From an uncultured Dehalococcoidia bacterium (GTDB taxonomy: Bacteria; Chloroflexota; Dehalococcoidia; Lucifugimonadales; Lucifugimonadaceae), in NCBI GenBank assembly GCA_951812795.1, contig OX638325.1:1760277-1824276 (forward strand): a stretch of 64,000 nucleotides of DNA, read 5' to 3'. The notes under the pieces were generated by a model that saw only the letters and a list, made by a program, of their open reading frames with translations, ran no database searches and was not told where the DNA came from. Made by a program: the position numbers and the translations under genes. Position 1 is the stretch's first letter. Every line of letters starts with the position of its first letter. Shown piece by piece: positions 17,782 through 27,213 of this stretch.

Positions 17782-20058
17782 ATGGTCGCAACATTTGAAC
17801 CTAAGAGCGAATACAAGGTAATCGGCACCCGACCGATCCGTCACGACGGGCTGGACAAAGTGACCGGCCGAGCCGTCTACGGCGCGGACATCAAGTTGCC
17901 GAGCATGATTTGGGGCGCGGTTCTGCGAAGTCCGCACGCCCATGCTCGCATCTTGTCGATCGACACCTCAGCCGCCGAGGCGATGGACGGTGTACACGCC
18001 GTCGTTACCAACGCTGACCTGCCGCAGGCTGAGAACGAGATGGTCGACCTCGGTGAAGGCGCGACAAATCTCAAGTGGGCCGTCGACAACATTCTTGCCA
18101 GCGACAAGGCGCTTTACGCCGGACACGCGGTTGCCGCCGTCGCGGCTGCAGACCGGTACACCGCTGAAGAAGCGGCAAGGGCCATCAAGGTCGATTACGA
18201 AGTTTTACGCGCAGCAACCAACGTCGACGACACGATCGCCGATGGCATGCCGGCGATCCTGGAAGAGTTCGTCGACTCCCCTGGCGCACAGGAGAGCGGT
18301 CACGCGAACCACGTCAAGGAGTTCACTCACGAGTTCGGAGACCCGGATGCCGCGATTGCCGGTGCCGACCACGTCGTCGAAGGTGAATTCAATCTTCAGA
18401 TGGTGCACCAGGGCTATATCGAGCCGCACAACGCAACCGCGGTCTGGGACGAGAATGATCGCCTGAAGGTGTGGACAAGCACGCAAGGCGCATTCACCGT
18501 CAGGCAGCAAATCGCAGCGATCCTAAAAATCGACGAGTCGCGCGTCCGCGTGACGCCGCTTGAGATCGGTGGAGGATTCGGTGGCAAGATCCCGATCTAC
18601 CTTGAACCGGTTGCGGCGGTGCTGTCTCGCAAAGCCGGTAATGTCCCGGTCAAACTAGTCATGGAACGCCGCTCGGTCTTCGAGGGAACGGGTCCTGCCG
18701 CGGGCGGCAAGATTCATCTCAAACTCGGCGCGACGAAAGACGGACAGTTGGTCGCCGCAGATTCGACTCTGCGCATGGAGGCCGGTGGATACCCTGGATC
18801 GCTCGTTGGCGCTTCCGGCATGTGCATCTACGCCTGCTACAACATTCCGAACATGCGCATCGTCGGCTACGACGTCTTGGTGAACAAACCCAAGGTCGCG
18901 GCATACCGCGCTCCTGGTTCGCCGCAGGTCGCATTCGCGATAGAGACATTGATCGATGATCTGTGCGAACAGGCCGGATTCGACAAGTGGCAGTTCCGAC
19001 GCGACAACGCGGCAAAGGAAGGCACTCGCCGTGGTGATGGCCCCATTTTCCCTCGTATCGGTATGGAGGAAGTTCTCGACGCAGCCAAAGAGACCGACCA
19101 CTTCAACTCCGATCTCGGCGATCCCGCGCCCGGCAACGTCCGAGGCCGAGGTTTTGCCAGTGGTTACTGGTTCAATGTCGGTCTGCAGTCGTCTGTGAAT
19201 CTTTCGTTGAACAACGACGGTACGGTCGAGTTGGTGGAAGGCTCCACCGACATCGGCGGAACTCGCGCTTCGATCGCCATGCAGGCCGCGGAGACTCTCG
19301 GAATCACCGCCGAAGACGTCAACCCGACCGTTGTCGACACCGATACCGTTGGCTTCACCGCGGTGACGGGCGGCAGCCGTGTGACTTACGCCACGGGTTA
19401 CGCCGCCTACAACGCCGCGATCGAGATGATCGACAAGCTGAAGGTTCGCGCCTCCATGCTTTGGAGCATCGACGCCGACGATGTTCAGTTTGAAGACGGT
19501 GTTTTCTCCTCGAAGTCCGACCCCGAACTCAGCATTGCTTTCAAAGATCTCGCCGGCAAACTCGGCGACACCGGCGGACCGGTGACATCGACCGGCAGCG
19601 TAGATCTCGAGGCTGCTGGTGGAGCATACGGCACGCACATCTGCGACGTCGAGATCGACCCCGAGACGGGGAAGACAGACGTGGTGCGCTACACCATCGT
19701 CCAAGACGCTGGCCGGGCGATTCACCCGTCCTACGTCGAAGGTCAGATGCAGGGCGGTGTCGCACAGGGCATCGGCTGGGCATTGAACGAGGAATACTAC
19801 ATGAGCGACGACGGCGTGATGTCGAACTCCTCATACCTCGATTACCGAATGCCGACCTCGCTCGATCTACCGAACATCGAGACGGTCATCGTCGAAGTGC
19901 CGAACCCGGTTCACCCCTACGGGGTCCGCGGCGTTGGCGAAGTCCCGATCGTGCCTCCGGTTCCGACCGTCGGCAACGCCATCAAAGACGCTATCGGAAT
20001 TCGGCTTCGAGAGACCCCGATGAACGCCGGACGCATCGTCTCGGCGCTCGGATCGTAG
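17782..20058 (+). CDS. Molybdenum hydroxylase large subunit, xanthine dehydrogenase family
   Basis: A 758-residue molybdopterin-binding catalytic subunit. Visible motifs are TGRAVYGADIKLP at the N-terminus, the cofactor loop GGGFGGK, the active-site loop AYRAPGSPQ, and the C-terminal GVRGVGEVPIVPP with the catalytic glutamate. The active-site loop is neither AYRCSFR of form I CO dehydrogenase nor AYRGAGR of form II, so a hydroxylase of another substrate (purine, aromatic or heterocyclic) is more likely than CO oxidation. The ATG at 17782 follows an A/G-rich site. It closes the three-gene operon and is followed by a perfect terminator. A moeA gene later in the window could serve its cofactor. 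Confidence 0.93.
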   Translation: MVATFEPKSEYKVIGTRPIRHDGLDKVTGRAVYGADIKLPSMIWGAVLRSPHAHARILSIDTSAAEAMDGVHAVVTNADLPQAENEMVDLGEGATNLKWAVDNILASDKALYAGHAVAAVAAADRYTAEEAARAIKVDYEVLRAATNVDDTIADGMPAILEEFVDSPGAQESGHANHVKEFTHEFGDPDAAIAGADHVVEGEFNLQMVHQGYIEPHNATAVWDENDRLKVWTSTQGAFTVRQQIAAILKIDESRVRVTPLEIGGGFGGKIPIYLEPVAAVLSRKAGNVPVKLVMERRSVFEGTGPAAGGKIHLKLGATKDGQLVAADSTLRMEAGGYPGSLVGASGMCIYACYNIPNMRIVGYDVLVNKPKVAAYRAPGSPQVAFAIETLIDDLCEQAGFDKWQFRRDNAAKEGTRRGDGPIFPRIGMEEVLDAAKETDHFNSDLGDPAPGNVRGRGFASGYWFNVGLQSSVNLSLNNDGTVELVEGSTDIGGTRASIAMQAAETLGITAEDVNPTVVDTDTVGFTAVTGGSRVTYATGYAAYNAAIEMIDKLKVRASMLWSIDADDVQFEDGVFSSKSDPELSIAFKDLAGKLGDTGGPVTSTGSVDLEAAGGAYGTHICDVEIDPETGKTDVVRYTIVQDAGRAIHPSYVEGQMQGGVAQGIGWALNEEYYMSDDGVMSNSSYLDYRMPTSLDLPNIETVIVEVPNPVHPYGVRGVGEVPIVPPVPTVGNAIKDAIGIRLRETPMNAGRIVSALGS

Positions 20059-20080
20059 TCGCCCGTCGACATACGTATGG

Positions 20081-20113
20081 AAAACTCCCCCGACATCTCG
20101 TCGGGGGAGTTTT
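20081..20113 (+). terminator. Intrinsic terminator after the hydroxylase operon
   Basis: A perfect 13-base inverted repeat, AAAACTCCCCCGA (20081-20093) and TCGGGGGAGTTTT (20101-20113), around a 7-base loop, 22 bases after the large-subunit stop. The A-tract on one side and T-tract on the other allow it to work in both directions. Confidence 0.9.
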
Positions 20114-20153
20114 GATTCTGGGGTCATCACGCAGTGCACAGCTGTACCGGTTC

Positions 20154-20275
20154 TTTGCACAACTACCGTCATTCCGGCGAAAGCCGGAATCCAGAGGGGA
20201 TGGGCTACGGAGTGCAAAGCGAGGTGCCAGATCTAAACCCCCGTTTATCCCCCATTGGGCATCAAGGGGGAGGCT
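20154..20275. repeat. Dispersed composite repeat, inverted copy
   Basis: Carries the palindrome ATTCCGGCGAAAGCCGGAAT at 20170-20189, then CCAGAGGGG, a GGAGTGCAAAGC block, a TCTAAACCCCC block and GGGCATCAAGGGGGAGG. This is the reverse complement of the copy near 10.1 kb, with some degeneration. Confidence 0.85.
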
Positions 20276-20338
20276 AACCCCATGCGAGAGGCGGATATTA
20301 CACACTGTTGTATATCTGACACTGAGAGTGGAGTATCC

Positions 20339-21505
20339 ATGACCGGCGCGACAAAGCACTGTTTCTTTGGCTTGATGGCGATCCTCTTGGTCACCGCGGC
20401 TTTCGTTCTCTCTGTCTCGGCGTGTGATCAGGCGATTGACGAGGCCGTTGTACCGGCCTCGTCAGTTACCGGGCATATACGCTCGCCAACGCTCATTCCG
20501 GAGTCCAGCCTCACGCAGGTACCCAGTAAAACTGTCGCACCGGCAAGCGCGACCTATTTGTCTCCAACCGCAGCATCCGTTCCGATACGTTCGTCAAAGG
20601 TCGCGTTTGAGCCTGCCCCAACGCAGACACCCGTAACTCTGGTTTCATCTGAGGGGAATGCTCCATCTGAAACGAGCGAGCGCATGCCTATGGCTACGCC
20701 GACGCCGACTTCTACTCCCACACCTACGCCAAAATCTACGCCAACGCCGACTCCTGCGGCTCATCCGACGCCTGATACTCGGCCGCCATCAACTTCGATA
20801 CCTCAGCATTCGTACAGCGCGGAGCAGCTCGAGGAATGGTATGCATTGGCCCTGAAACCGTCACTACCTTGGATTTGGGGCTATCAAGTGAGGCACGATG
20901 AAGGCTTTGTCGGTCTATCCACAAGTTGCGAGAATAAAGTGGAGAATTCCCTACAAGCCCTTGCGGACCTGGGTATCCCGTCGGACGCGATAAGAATCGA
21001 AGTAATTAAACGCCCCAGGCACAGCATACTTCCGCCCCCTCCTCCCATATTCGAATGCATCCCTCCCGAGGTAGTTGACCCAGTTACCGGCGTCTCCGAA
21101 CCGGGTTTTGGTGGCCTCTACGCAGAATATGAAGTTGCTACTATCTATCTGCTGGAACCGTTACAGGAGATTGGGGAAAGCCTCGTACACGACGAGTTGG
21201 GTGATGCAAGATTTGAAGAGCTTAGCGAGGTGCGAGTCCTAAAGGGTGAATACACGTGGGATCAGTTGCTCAAATGGCATCAATCAATTCAAACTCACAG
21301 ATCAGAATCGATCAAAGACGGTACGGTTGACATCAATTGGGGGTGGGTGCTTCTCAATCCCAGGAACAATCGCATCACTATAAACGTACTCCCGCCTAAA
21401 GGCGCTTGGACTGAGGACAGCTGGTTCGTCGGAAGGATCGAAGAAGCGTTATTGACACTCGGCATCCCCCGCGAAGCCGTCATCTTCGTGAACGAATGGG
21501 AATGA
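20339..21505 (+). CDS. Lipoprotein with Thr/Pro linker, unknown C-terminal domain
   Basis: A 388-residue predicted lipoprotein. The start ATG 20339 follows GAGTGGAG and yields a signal peptide with lipobox VSAC near residue 29. A long Ser/Thr/Pro linker follows, with a strict PTPTSTPTPTPK-type section. The C-terminal half (from about residue 160) is a folded domain with two cysteines (STSCENK and IFECIPPE), the repeated theme of LxxLGIPxxAI-, and acidic strands; it holds two segments of similar plan (around LADLGIPSDAIRIEVI and LLTLGIPREAVIFVN), suggesting an internal duplication. I do not recognise the domain. Like the LRR lipoprotein it seems built to project a domain from the membrane. Confidence 0.78.
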   Translation: MTGATKHCFFGLMAILLVTAAFVLSVSACDQAIDEAVVPASSVTGHIRSPTLIPESSLTQVPSKTVAPASATYLSPTAASVPIRSSKVAFEPAPTQTPVTLVSSEGNAPSETSERMPMATPTPTSTPTPTPKSTPTPTPAAHPTPDTRPPSTSIPQHSYSAEQLEEWYALALKPSLPWIWGYQVRHDEGFVGLSTSCENKVENSLQALADLGIPSDAIRIEVIKRPRHSILPPPPPIFECIPPEVVDPVTGVSEPGFGGLYAEYEVATIYLLEPLQEIGESLVHDELGDARFEELSEVRVLKGEYTWDQLLKWHQSIQTHRSESIKDGTVDINWGWVLLNPRNNRITINVLPPKGAWTEDSWFVGRIEEALLTLGIPREAVIFVNEWE

Positions 21506-21659
21506 CCGGCATCTTCCCGACTGGGATTACGTATAATTGCGAATAAGGACACACTCCTTACGTATCGCATACGGATCTGAACGCCGACCCAAAACTCTCC
21601 CTTCGAATATCACGTATTCAGTTACAGTTGGTTTGATTCCAACTGCGATAATCCCCTAG

Positions 21660-22868
21660 ATGTCCAACTCCCCACAAGCATCGGCCGCCGACAAAGGTTC
21701 GGAAGATTCGCTGATGTATCGCCCTCCCGAGCGTGATGAAGAGCCGGAAGTAACTTTCGGCGACATCATGCAGCGGATCAAAGAGGCGTTTTCGGGAGTT
21801 CCAGGTTTCGGCGACGACAATGATGGTCGTTCGCGAGACGACGAATCGAACGGAAGCGGCGGCGGTGCCGGTCGGCGGTCTGGCAGCGTGATCGTGCTCG
21901 CACTCATACCGGTAATCGCCATCATTTGGCTCGGAACCGGTGTCTACACCGTCGGCCCTGAAGAACAGGCCGCATTGCGGACCTTCGGGCGATTCGTGGC
22001 GATTGCCGACCAAGGTCTGCATTGGCACTGGCCCAGCCCGATTGGAACCCGCAACGTTGTGGCCGTAACCAACACCCGCCGACTCGAACTCGGTTTCCGA
22101 AGTACTCAGAACGGCTCCACAACGCCGGTTCAGATCGAATCGGAGATGATCACTGGCGATGAGAACATCGTTGATGTGCAAGTGGTTGTGCAGTATCGTA
22201 TCGCCAATCTCGAATTTTTCCTGTTTGAGGTTGACGACCCCGGAGATCCGGACCGCGGTATCGCGCCCGGCAACCCTGACGGCGAGACTTTGCGCGACAT
22301 CGCCGAAACCGCAGTGAGGCAGGTGGTTGGTGCCCGCAATATTGACGATGTGTTGACGACGGAGAAGGAACAGGTGCAGGCGAGCATCTTGGATAAGATG
22401 CGCGAACTCGCCAGCGACTACAACACCGGACTCGACGTGCTCCAGGTGCTGTTGCAGAACGTTAACCCGCCGGCCGAGGTTCAGGACGCGTTCGAAGACG
22501 TTGTGAGAGCGCGCGAAGACCGCGAGCGCGATATTAACTTGGCAGAGGCTTACGAGGCCTCACAGATCCCGGAAGCAACGGGTGCTGCCGCACAGATCGT
22601 GGAAGAAGCCGATGGTTTTAAGCGCGGTCGTGTCGAGCGCGCACGGGGTGAGGCGGAAGGTTTCGAAGCCATATTGGCGAGCTATGAGATTTCGCCACAA
22701 GTGACTCGCACACGACTCTACCTTGAAGCGATGGAACGCATCATGGCTGGCAAGTCCAAGATCGTGATCAACTCAGCTTCGAACGCGTTGCCGCTGCTAC
22801 CGCTCGACAGCTTGGGCACCTTGTCCGGCAACTCTTTGTCCGGCACGACGACAGGCGGAGGACAGTAG
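21660..22868 (+). CDS. hflK: HflK-like SPFH/band-7 membrane protein
   Basis: A 402-residue HflK homologue. A Gly/Ser/Asp-rich cytoplasmic N-terminus precedes one membrane helix (about residues 80-98, VIVLALIPVIAIIWLGTGV), followed by a band-7 domain with GLHWHWPSPIG and ENIVDVQVVVQYRI. A long alpha-helical region rich in Glu/Arg (residues 260-350) follows. HflK and HflC form a large membrane cage that controls the FtsH protease. The hflC gene begins four bases after its stop, the usual arrangement. No clear ribosome site precedes ATG 21660, so the exact start is less certain. Confidence 0.92.
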   Translation: MSNSPQASAADKGSEDSLMYRPPERDEEPEVTFGDIMQRIKEAFSGVPGFGDDNDGRSRDDESNGSGGGAGRRSGSVIVLALIPVIAIIWLGTGVYTVGPEEQAALRTFGRFVAIADQGLHWHWPSPIGTRNVVAVTNTRRLELGFRSTQNGSTTPVQIESEMITGDENIVDVQVVVQYRIANLEFFLFEVDDPGDPDRGIAPGNPDGETLRDIAETAVRQVVGARNIDDVLTTEKEQVQASILDKMRELASDYNTGLDVLQVLLQNVNPPAEVQDAFEDVVRAREDRERDINLAEAYEASQIPEATGAAAQIVEEADGFKRGRVERARGEAEGFEAILASYEISPQVTRTRLYLEAMERIMAGKSKIVINSASNALPLLPLDSLGTLSGNSLSGTTTGGGQ

Positions 22869-22872
22869 CAAT

Positions 22873-23964
22873 ATGCCTCGCCTGATAATTTCCATAGTCG
22901 TCATCATCGTCGCGGCGTTCATCCTGATTCCGCAGGCGTTCTTCACCGTTGACGAGACACAGCTGGCCATCGTAACCCGTTTCGGCGCCTTCCAGCGCGA
23001 CTACCGGAGCCCTGGCCTCTACGTTAAGCAGCCGTTCGTGGAGACGGTGGTGAAGATGGACAGTCGATTGCTGAGGGTCGATGCGCAACCGGCATCGTTG
23101 CTGACGTCTGATAAGCGGAACCTCGTTATCGACGCCTACGCGCGATACCGCATCATCGATCCTTTGAAGTTCTTCCAACGACTTCGCACGGAGAACGAGG
23201 CAGTGTCTCGCGTATCCGACATCGTAAACTCTCAACTCCGACGTGAAGTTGCACTTGACACGCAGTCTGAGGTGATTTCAGAGACCCGCGAACAGGTGAT
23301 GGGCCGCATTGCCGAAGCCAGCAACCGGTCTGAAATCACACGCCAGCAAGCGATTGAGCTTTTCGGCGGTAATATGCGCGACCCGCGTTTGACGGTCATC
23401 ATCACCGAGGAGACGGCCGAAGGGCTTGCGAGCCGCGGACGTCCGGCCACGATCGCGGAGTTGAATGCGTTGAACTCGGAAGAGCGCCCCGAAATCATCG
23501 GCACAGCCGCCGTTGCTTACTACCAACCGCTCGTCGACGAACTTGGCATCGAGATCGTTGATGTCCGGATGAAACGCGCCGATTTCCCGACTGAGATCGA
23601 GGCATCAGTCTTCGCCCGAATGAGAGCCGAGCGTGCCCGCATCGCCGAAGGTCTGCGTGCCGAAGGTACGCAGAGAGACCGCGAAATCCGAGCCGAAGTC
23701 GACCGCGACGTGCAGATCATCTTGGAGACGGCGAACGGAACCTCCGCAAGGCTACGTGGTGAGGCCGAGCAAGAGGCCATCACGATCCTGGCCGAAGCAC
23801 TGGAGAAGGCGCCAGAGTTCTACGAATTCCGTCGCTCCCTAGAAGCCTACGAACGCATCATCGACGGTCAGTCGCTAATCGTTTTGGAGAGCGACTCGGA
23901 TCTGTTCAAGTACCTGCAATCTTCCGGCGTGATCAACGAAGACGGGGAGTACGTGGGGCGGTAG
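22873..23964 (+). CDS. hflC: HflC-like SPFH/band-7 membrane protein
   Basis: A 363-residue HflC homologue with an N-terminal membrane helix (IISIVVIIVAAFILIPQAFF), a band-7 domain (TRFGAFQRDYRSPGLYVKQPF) and a helical C-terminal part with the characteristic MRAERARIAEGLRAEG-QRDREI segment. The C-terminal FYEFRRSLEAYE segment is typical. A moderately longer middle region (VIITEETAEGLASRGRP) than E. coli HflC is present. It is cotranscribed with hflK and partners it in the FtsH-regulating complex. The next gene lies 188 bases downstream. Confidence 0.92.
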   Translation: MPRLIISIVVIIVAAFILIPQAFFTVDETQLAIVTRFGAFQRDYRSPGLYVKQPFVETVVKMDSRLLRVDAQPASLLTSDKRNLVIDAYARYRIIDPLKFFQRLRTENEAVSRVSDIVNSQLRREVALDTQSEVISETREQVMGRIAEASNRSEITRQQAIELFGGNMRDPRLTVIITEETAEGLASRGRPATIAELNALNSEERPEIIGTAAVAYYQPLVDELGIEIVDVRMKRADFPTEIEASVFARMRAERARIAEGLRAEGTQRDREIRAEVDRDVQIILETANGTSARLRGEAEQEAITILAEALEKAPEFYEFRRSLEAYERIIDGQSLIVLESDSDLFKYLQSSGVINEDGEYVGR

Positions 23965-24152
23965 GGAAAGCGTTGTTTGGTGGCGTGGCGACGGGCACCA
24001 AGATCATGATCCCGTTACTTAAGTTTCGGATGGCTATGGCGCCTTTCTCGTTTCCCTTGTGGAGTCAAGTGTCAATATCCGCCTGACGAACCAAAAGCGA
24101 ACTAGATACAATCGCAATCACGCAGAACGCGCCGTTCTAATTCGCCAAACTA

Positions 24153-25343
24153 TTGGGTTCCCGACCGACATGCATTGACCTCTTCGCTGGTTGCGGAGCC
24201 ATGTCATTAGGTTTCAATCGGGCCGGTTTTCATACACTCGCCGCGATCGACATCGAACCTAAAGCGTTGGAAGTTTTGCGAGCAAATCTAACCGACGTCG
24301 AATTCACGTTTTGCGAGGATTTAACACAATTCAAACCCGTCGATTTCGCGAATCGTACTGGTATCTCATCCGTCGATGTAATCGTTGGTGGGCCTCCATG
24401 CCAAGGGTACAGCCAAGTAAGGCAACGCGACGGCTCGAATAACGGCGCTAGGTTGGTTCACGACAATCGGAGAACTCTTTACCGGGATTTTTTGGATTAT
24501 GTCGAGTATTTTCGTCCTGCGATATTCCTGATGGAAAACGTGGTAGGCATGCGCAGCGCAGAGGGTGGTCGACATTACGACGACATGTTGGACGAGAGCC
24601 GGGAGATCGGGTACGAAGTGGAGGCCGGGATCGTGCAAGCTTCAGATTTTGGCGTTCCACAAAGTCGTCGCCGATTGTTATTGATTGGTGTAAGAAACGA
24701 CGCATCTACGATCGCCCAAGATATCGGAAACGAAGTATTCAACCGCGGCCGCGGCCCATCCGAAATCGTCTCTTTGTGGGAGGCGATTGGCGATCTACCT
24801 CCTTTGGAGGCGGGTGACGGTCAGGACCCTACCCACTTCGACGACCAAAGACGAACAATTCATCGGAGTCAATATCCACAAAGTGAATTCAGTCGCAGGA
24901 TCAAGGATAGCGACCGGTTGACAGCGCATGTATCGCGCCCGCATAACGACCGAGATCTCAGGGATTTTGCGAGACTTCGAGAAGGCGAAAACTCAAAACA
25001 AGCTTTGCAACGCGGAGTGGAAATGGAATTCCCTTACAATCGTGATGTGTTTACAGACAAATACACGCGTTTGGCCAAAGATCGCCCAAGCCGTTCGATT
25101 TTGGCCCACATGAGCAAAGACGGATTGATGTACATTCATCCTGACCAGGTGCGTTCTCTCACCCCGCGAGAGGCGGCACGGTTACAGACCTTCCCTGATA
25201 GTTTTCATTTCCCTGTGACCCGAACACATCAGTTCAGCTTGATCGGCAACGCAGTACCGCCACTGCTTGTTGAAAGCATCGCGAAATCCATAAAACACCG
25301 CCTACGAAACGCACCGGCAGGGTCAAATGTGGCGCTTCACTAA
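24153..25343 (+). CDS. C5-cytosine DNA methyltransferase
   Basis: A 396-residue m5C methyltransferase. Motif I is DLFAGCGAMSLG (9-20), motif IV is GGPPCQGYSQ with catalytic Cys83, motif VI is ENV (128-130), motif VIII is QSRRR (170-174), and motifs IX/X are LTPREAARLQTFP and SLIGNAVPP. The variable target-recognition region (roughly 190-310) is ordinary in size. The start is TTG at 24153, just before motif I, as there is no room for an upstream start. It overlaps the GHKL ATPase gene by 17 bases and so belongs to the same operon. It presumably protects host DNA or marks sites; the recognition sequence is unknown. Confidence 0.95.
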   Translation: MGSRPTCIDLFAGCGAMSLGFNRAGFHTLAAIDIEPKALEVLRANLTDVEFTFCEDLTQFKPVDFANRTGISSVDVIVGGPPCQGYSQVRQRDGSNNGARLVHDNRRTLYRDFLDYVEYFRPAIFLMENVVGMRSAEGGRHYDDMLDESREIGYEVEAGIVQASDFGVPQSRRRLLLIGVRNDASTIAQDIGNEVFNRGRGPSEIVSLWEAIGDLPPLEAGDGQDPTHFDDQRRTIHRSQYPQSEFSRRIKDSDRLTAHVSRPHNDRDLRDFARLREGENSKQALQRGVEMEFPYNRDVFTDKYTRLAKDRPSRSILAHMSKDGLMYIHPDQVRSLTPREAARLQTFPDSFHFPVTRTHQFSLIGNAVPPLLVESIAKSIKHRLRNAPAGSNVALH

Positions 25344-27213
25344 ACACGAACCGAGCCAACCGATCCGAGATCCGATCGAGGGCGAGTTTTTCCAGGAAGA
25401 GGACGACGCTCGGACTGCGCGTCATCTCGTCAGGGAATCCATCCAGAATTCGTTAGACGCAAGGAATGGACAAGACCAGGTTAAGGTGCGTTTCACCTTT
25501 GGAGAACTGGCGGAGGTTCCGGCATTCAGACTCTACGCGGGTTTAAATGGCCATCTTGAGGCCGATGGCAACGGCCTGCAAAACCCGCCTGGTCCAGAAG
25601 ACGGTGTGCGGTTTCTTGCGATCGAAGACTATGGCACGCAAGGTTTAACAGGTGACACTGAACAAGTCATTGATGCTGAATCCGACAAAGAGAATCGGTT
25701 CTTTTATTTTTGGCGAAACGTCGGTAGGACAGGCAAAGGAAAAGGCAATCTCGGAACTTGGGGCCTCGGCAAGACTGTGTTTCCAGCCTCTAGTCGCATT
25801 AATTCTTTCTTGGGATTGACGAACCGTTCAGGTGAACCAAAGATGCATCTGATGGGAATGACAGTGGTCAAGTCGCATCAGTTGAATGGTGCGCAGTATC
25901 AACCTTACGGTTATTACGCGAATTGGTCGGATAATATGCCGATGTCGATCACTGATCGTGAAGCGATAGAAGATTTCCGTCAGAATTTTCACATTGAGAG
26001 AAACGAGGGTCAACCAGGATTTTCTGTCGTGATACCGCATATCGTAGAAGAGTTCACGGTCGAGATGCTTCAACGCGAAGTTACTGAACACTTCTTTTGG
26101 CCGATTCTTAAGGGTGATTTGGCGGTCGAAATTCAAGAGGATGTATCGACATCTCCAGAGACTTTCATTGATCGAGAATACTTGGAGTCTGCAATTCGTC
26201 GAAACAATCGCAACCGTCTTGACCAGGAGCTTTCGGACACAATCGAACTTGGTTTGTGGGCATCTAGCAATCCTGAGCCACATGCTTATGCATTTCAACC
26301 GACAAAGGGACCAGCTGCTGACTGGAACAAAGTCAGGTGGGGCACAAACGGTATCGATGGTCTGATCAAATGTGTTGAACGCAACTTGCCTTTCGCAGTT
26401 CGGATAGGTGTGAAACTGAAAACGTCGGATGGGTTAGACCAGACCCATTTCGCGACGATGTACGGGAAGTCGGTTGGTTACAACGGCAGGAGGCATTCTT
26501 ATTTTTGTCGTCAAGGCATCAGCGTATCCGATGCCTGCGCGACGAATCCTCCCCGTTTTGTGTGTTTGATCGTGGTCGACAGAGGCGAATTGGCCATCAT
26601 GCTTAGCGCGTCTGAAAATCCGTCGCATACACGATTCGGGATGACTGATAGGTTACGGAACGATTACGCGTTCGGAATTTTCCAAACGATAAAGTTTTTG
26701 CAACTAGCCCCTCAAGCCATCGCTAGATTGATAAATCAAGCTGATCGAGAATCAGATCAGGGCCTTTTGTCTGACGTTTTTTGGAGAGTGGCAGACCGCC
26801 GCGAAATCAAACGAAAACCGAAGGACGTCAAAGGAGATGAAACGGGAACGGAGCAGCCGGATTCTCCGCCCCCGCCGAGAATTCAAGCGTACGAATTGCG
26901 ACAGTCTGACGACGGTTTCGACGTATCCGACAACGTAAGTAGTGAAAATGATCTAGAACACATTGATATACGGGCCGGTTACGCATCCGCGTCCGGAGAT
27001 GCGATCAAGAATCACTCCCAGTGGGATTTCGACTTTACTAACCCGACGCGATCAGAAATTTCTATCAACGGAGAGGGATGCAGATGGGAGTCCGAGGCGG
27101 CCAATCACATCAGACTGTTTGACGTACAACACGGTTTCAAGTTGCGCGTCAGCGGTTTCGACAACCGCCGCGATCTCGTTGTGACGGTTAGATCTAGGAA
27201 GGCATCTGTATAA
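25327..27213 (+). CDS. GHKL-type ATPase of a predicted defence operon
   Basis: A 628-residue protein with a Bergerat-fold (GHKL) ATP site. The N-box is RESIQNSLDA, with Glu37 and Asn41. The second motif is EDYGTQGLTG (100-109, Asp101-x-Gly103). The lid motif is GNLGTWGLGKTVF (140-152), with Lys149. The middle region is mixed alpha/beta (about 200-470). After a charged Pro-rich linker (around 500) the last 110 residues are beta-rich and could be an immunoglobulin-like or DNA-binding module. Similar ATPases (MutL/MORC-like) are known from restriction systems next to cytosine methyltransferases. No nuclease motif is obvious. It overlaps the methyltransferase gene and abuts the next gene directly (stop 27213, start 27214). 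Confidence 0.82.
   Translation: MWRFTKHEPSQPIRDPIEGEFFQEEDDARTARHLVRESIQNSLDARNGQDQVKVRFTFGELAEVPAFRLYAGLNGHLEADGNGLQNPPGPEDGVRFLAIEDYGTQGLTGDTEQVIDAESDKENRFFYFWRNVGRTGKGKGNLGTWGLGKTVFPASSRINSFLGLTNRSGEPKMHLMGMTVVKSHQLNGAQYQPYGYYANWSDNMPMSITDREAIEDFRQNFHIERNEGQPGFSVVIPHIVEEFTVEMLQREVTEHFFWPILKGDLAVEIQEDVSTSPETFIDREYLESAIRRNNRNRLDQELSDTIELGLWASSNPEPHAYAFQPTKGPAADWNKVRWGTNGIDGLIKCVERNLPFAVRIGVKLKTSDGLDQTHFATMYGKSVGYNGRRHSYFCRQGISVSDACATNPPRFVCLIVVDRGELAIMLSASENPSHTRFGMTDRLRNDYAFGIFQTIKFLQLAPQAIARLINQADRESDQGLLSDVFWRVADRREIKRKPKDVKGDETGTEQPDSPPPPRIQAYELRQSDDGFDVSDNVSSENDLEHIDIRAGYASASGDAIKNHSQWDFDFTNPTRSEISINGEGCRWESEAANHIRLFDVQHGFKLRVSGFDNRRDLVVTVRSRKASV

Noticed and set aside
17782-20058. Aerobic CO dehydrogenase large subunit (CoxL)
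   Set aside because: The diagnostic AYRCSFR (form I) and AYRGAGR (form II) loops are absent; the loop is AYRAPGSPQ, so only the wider family is claimed.
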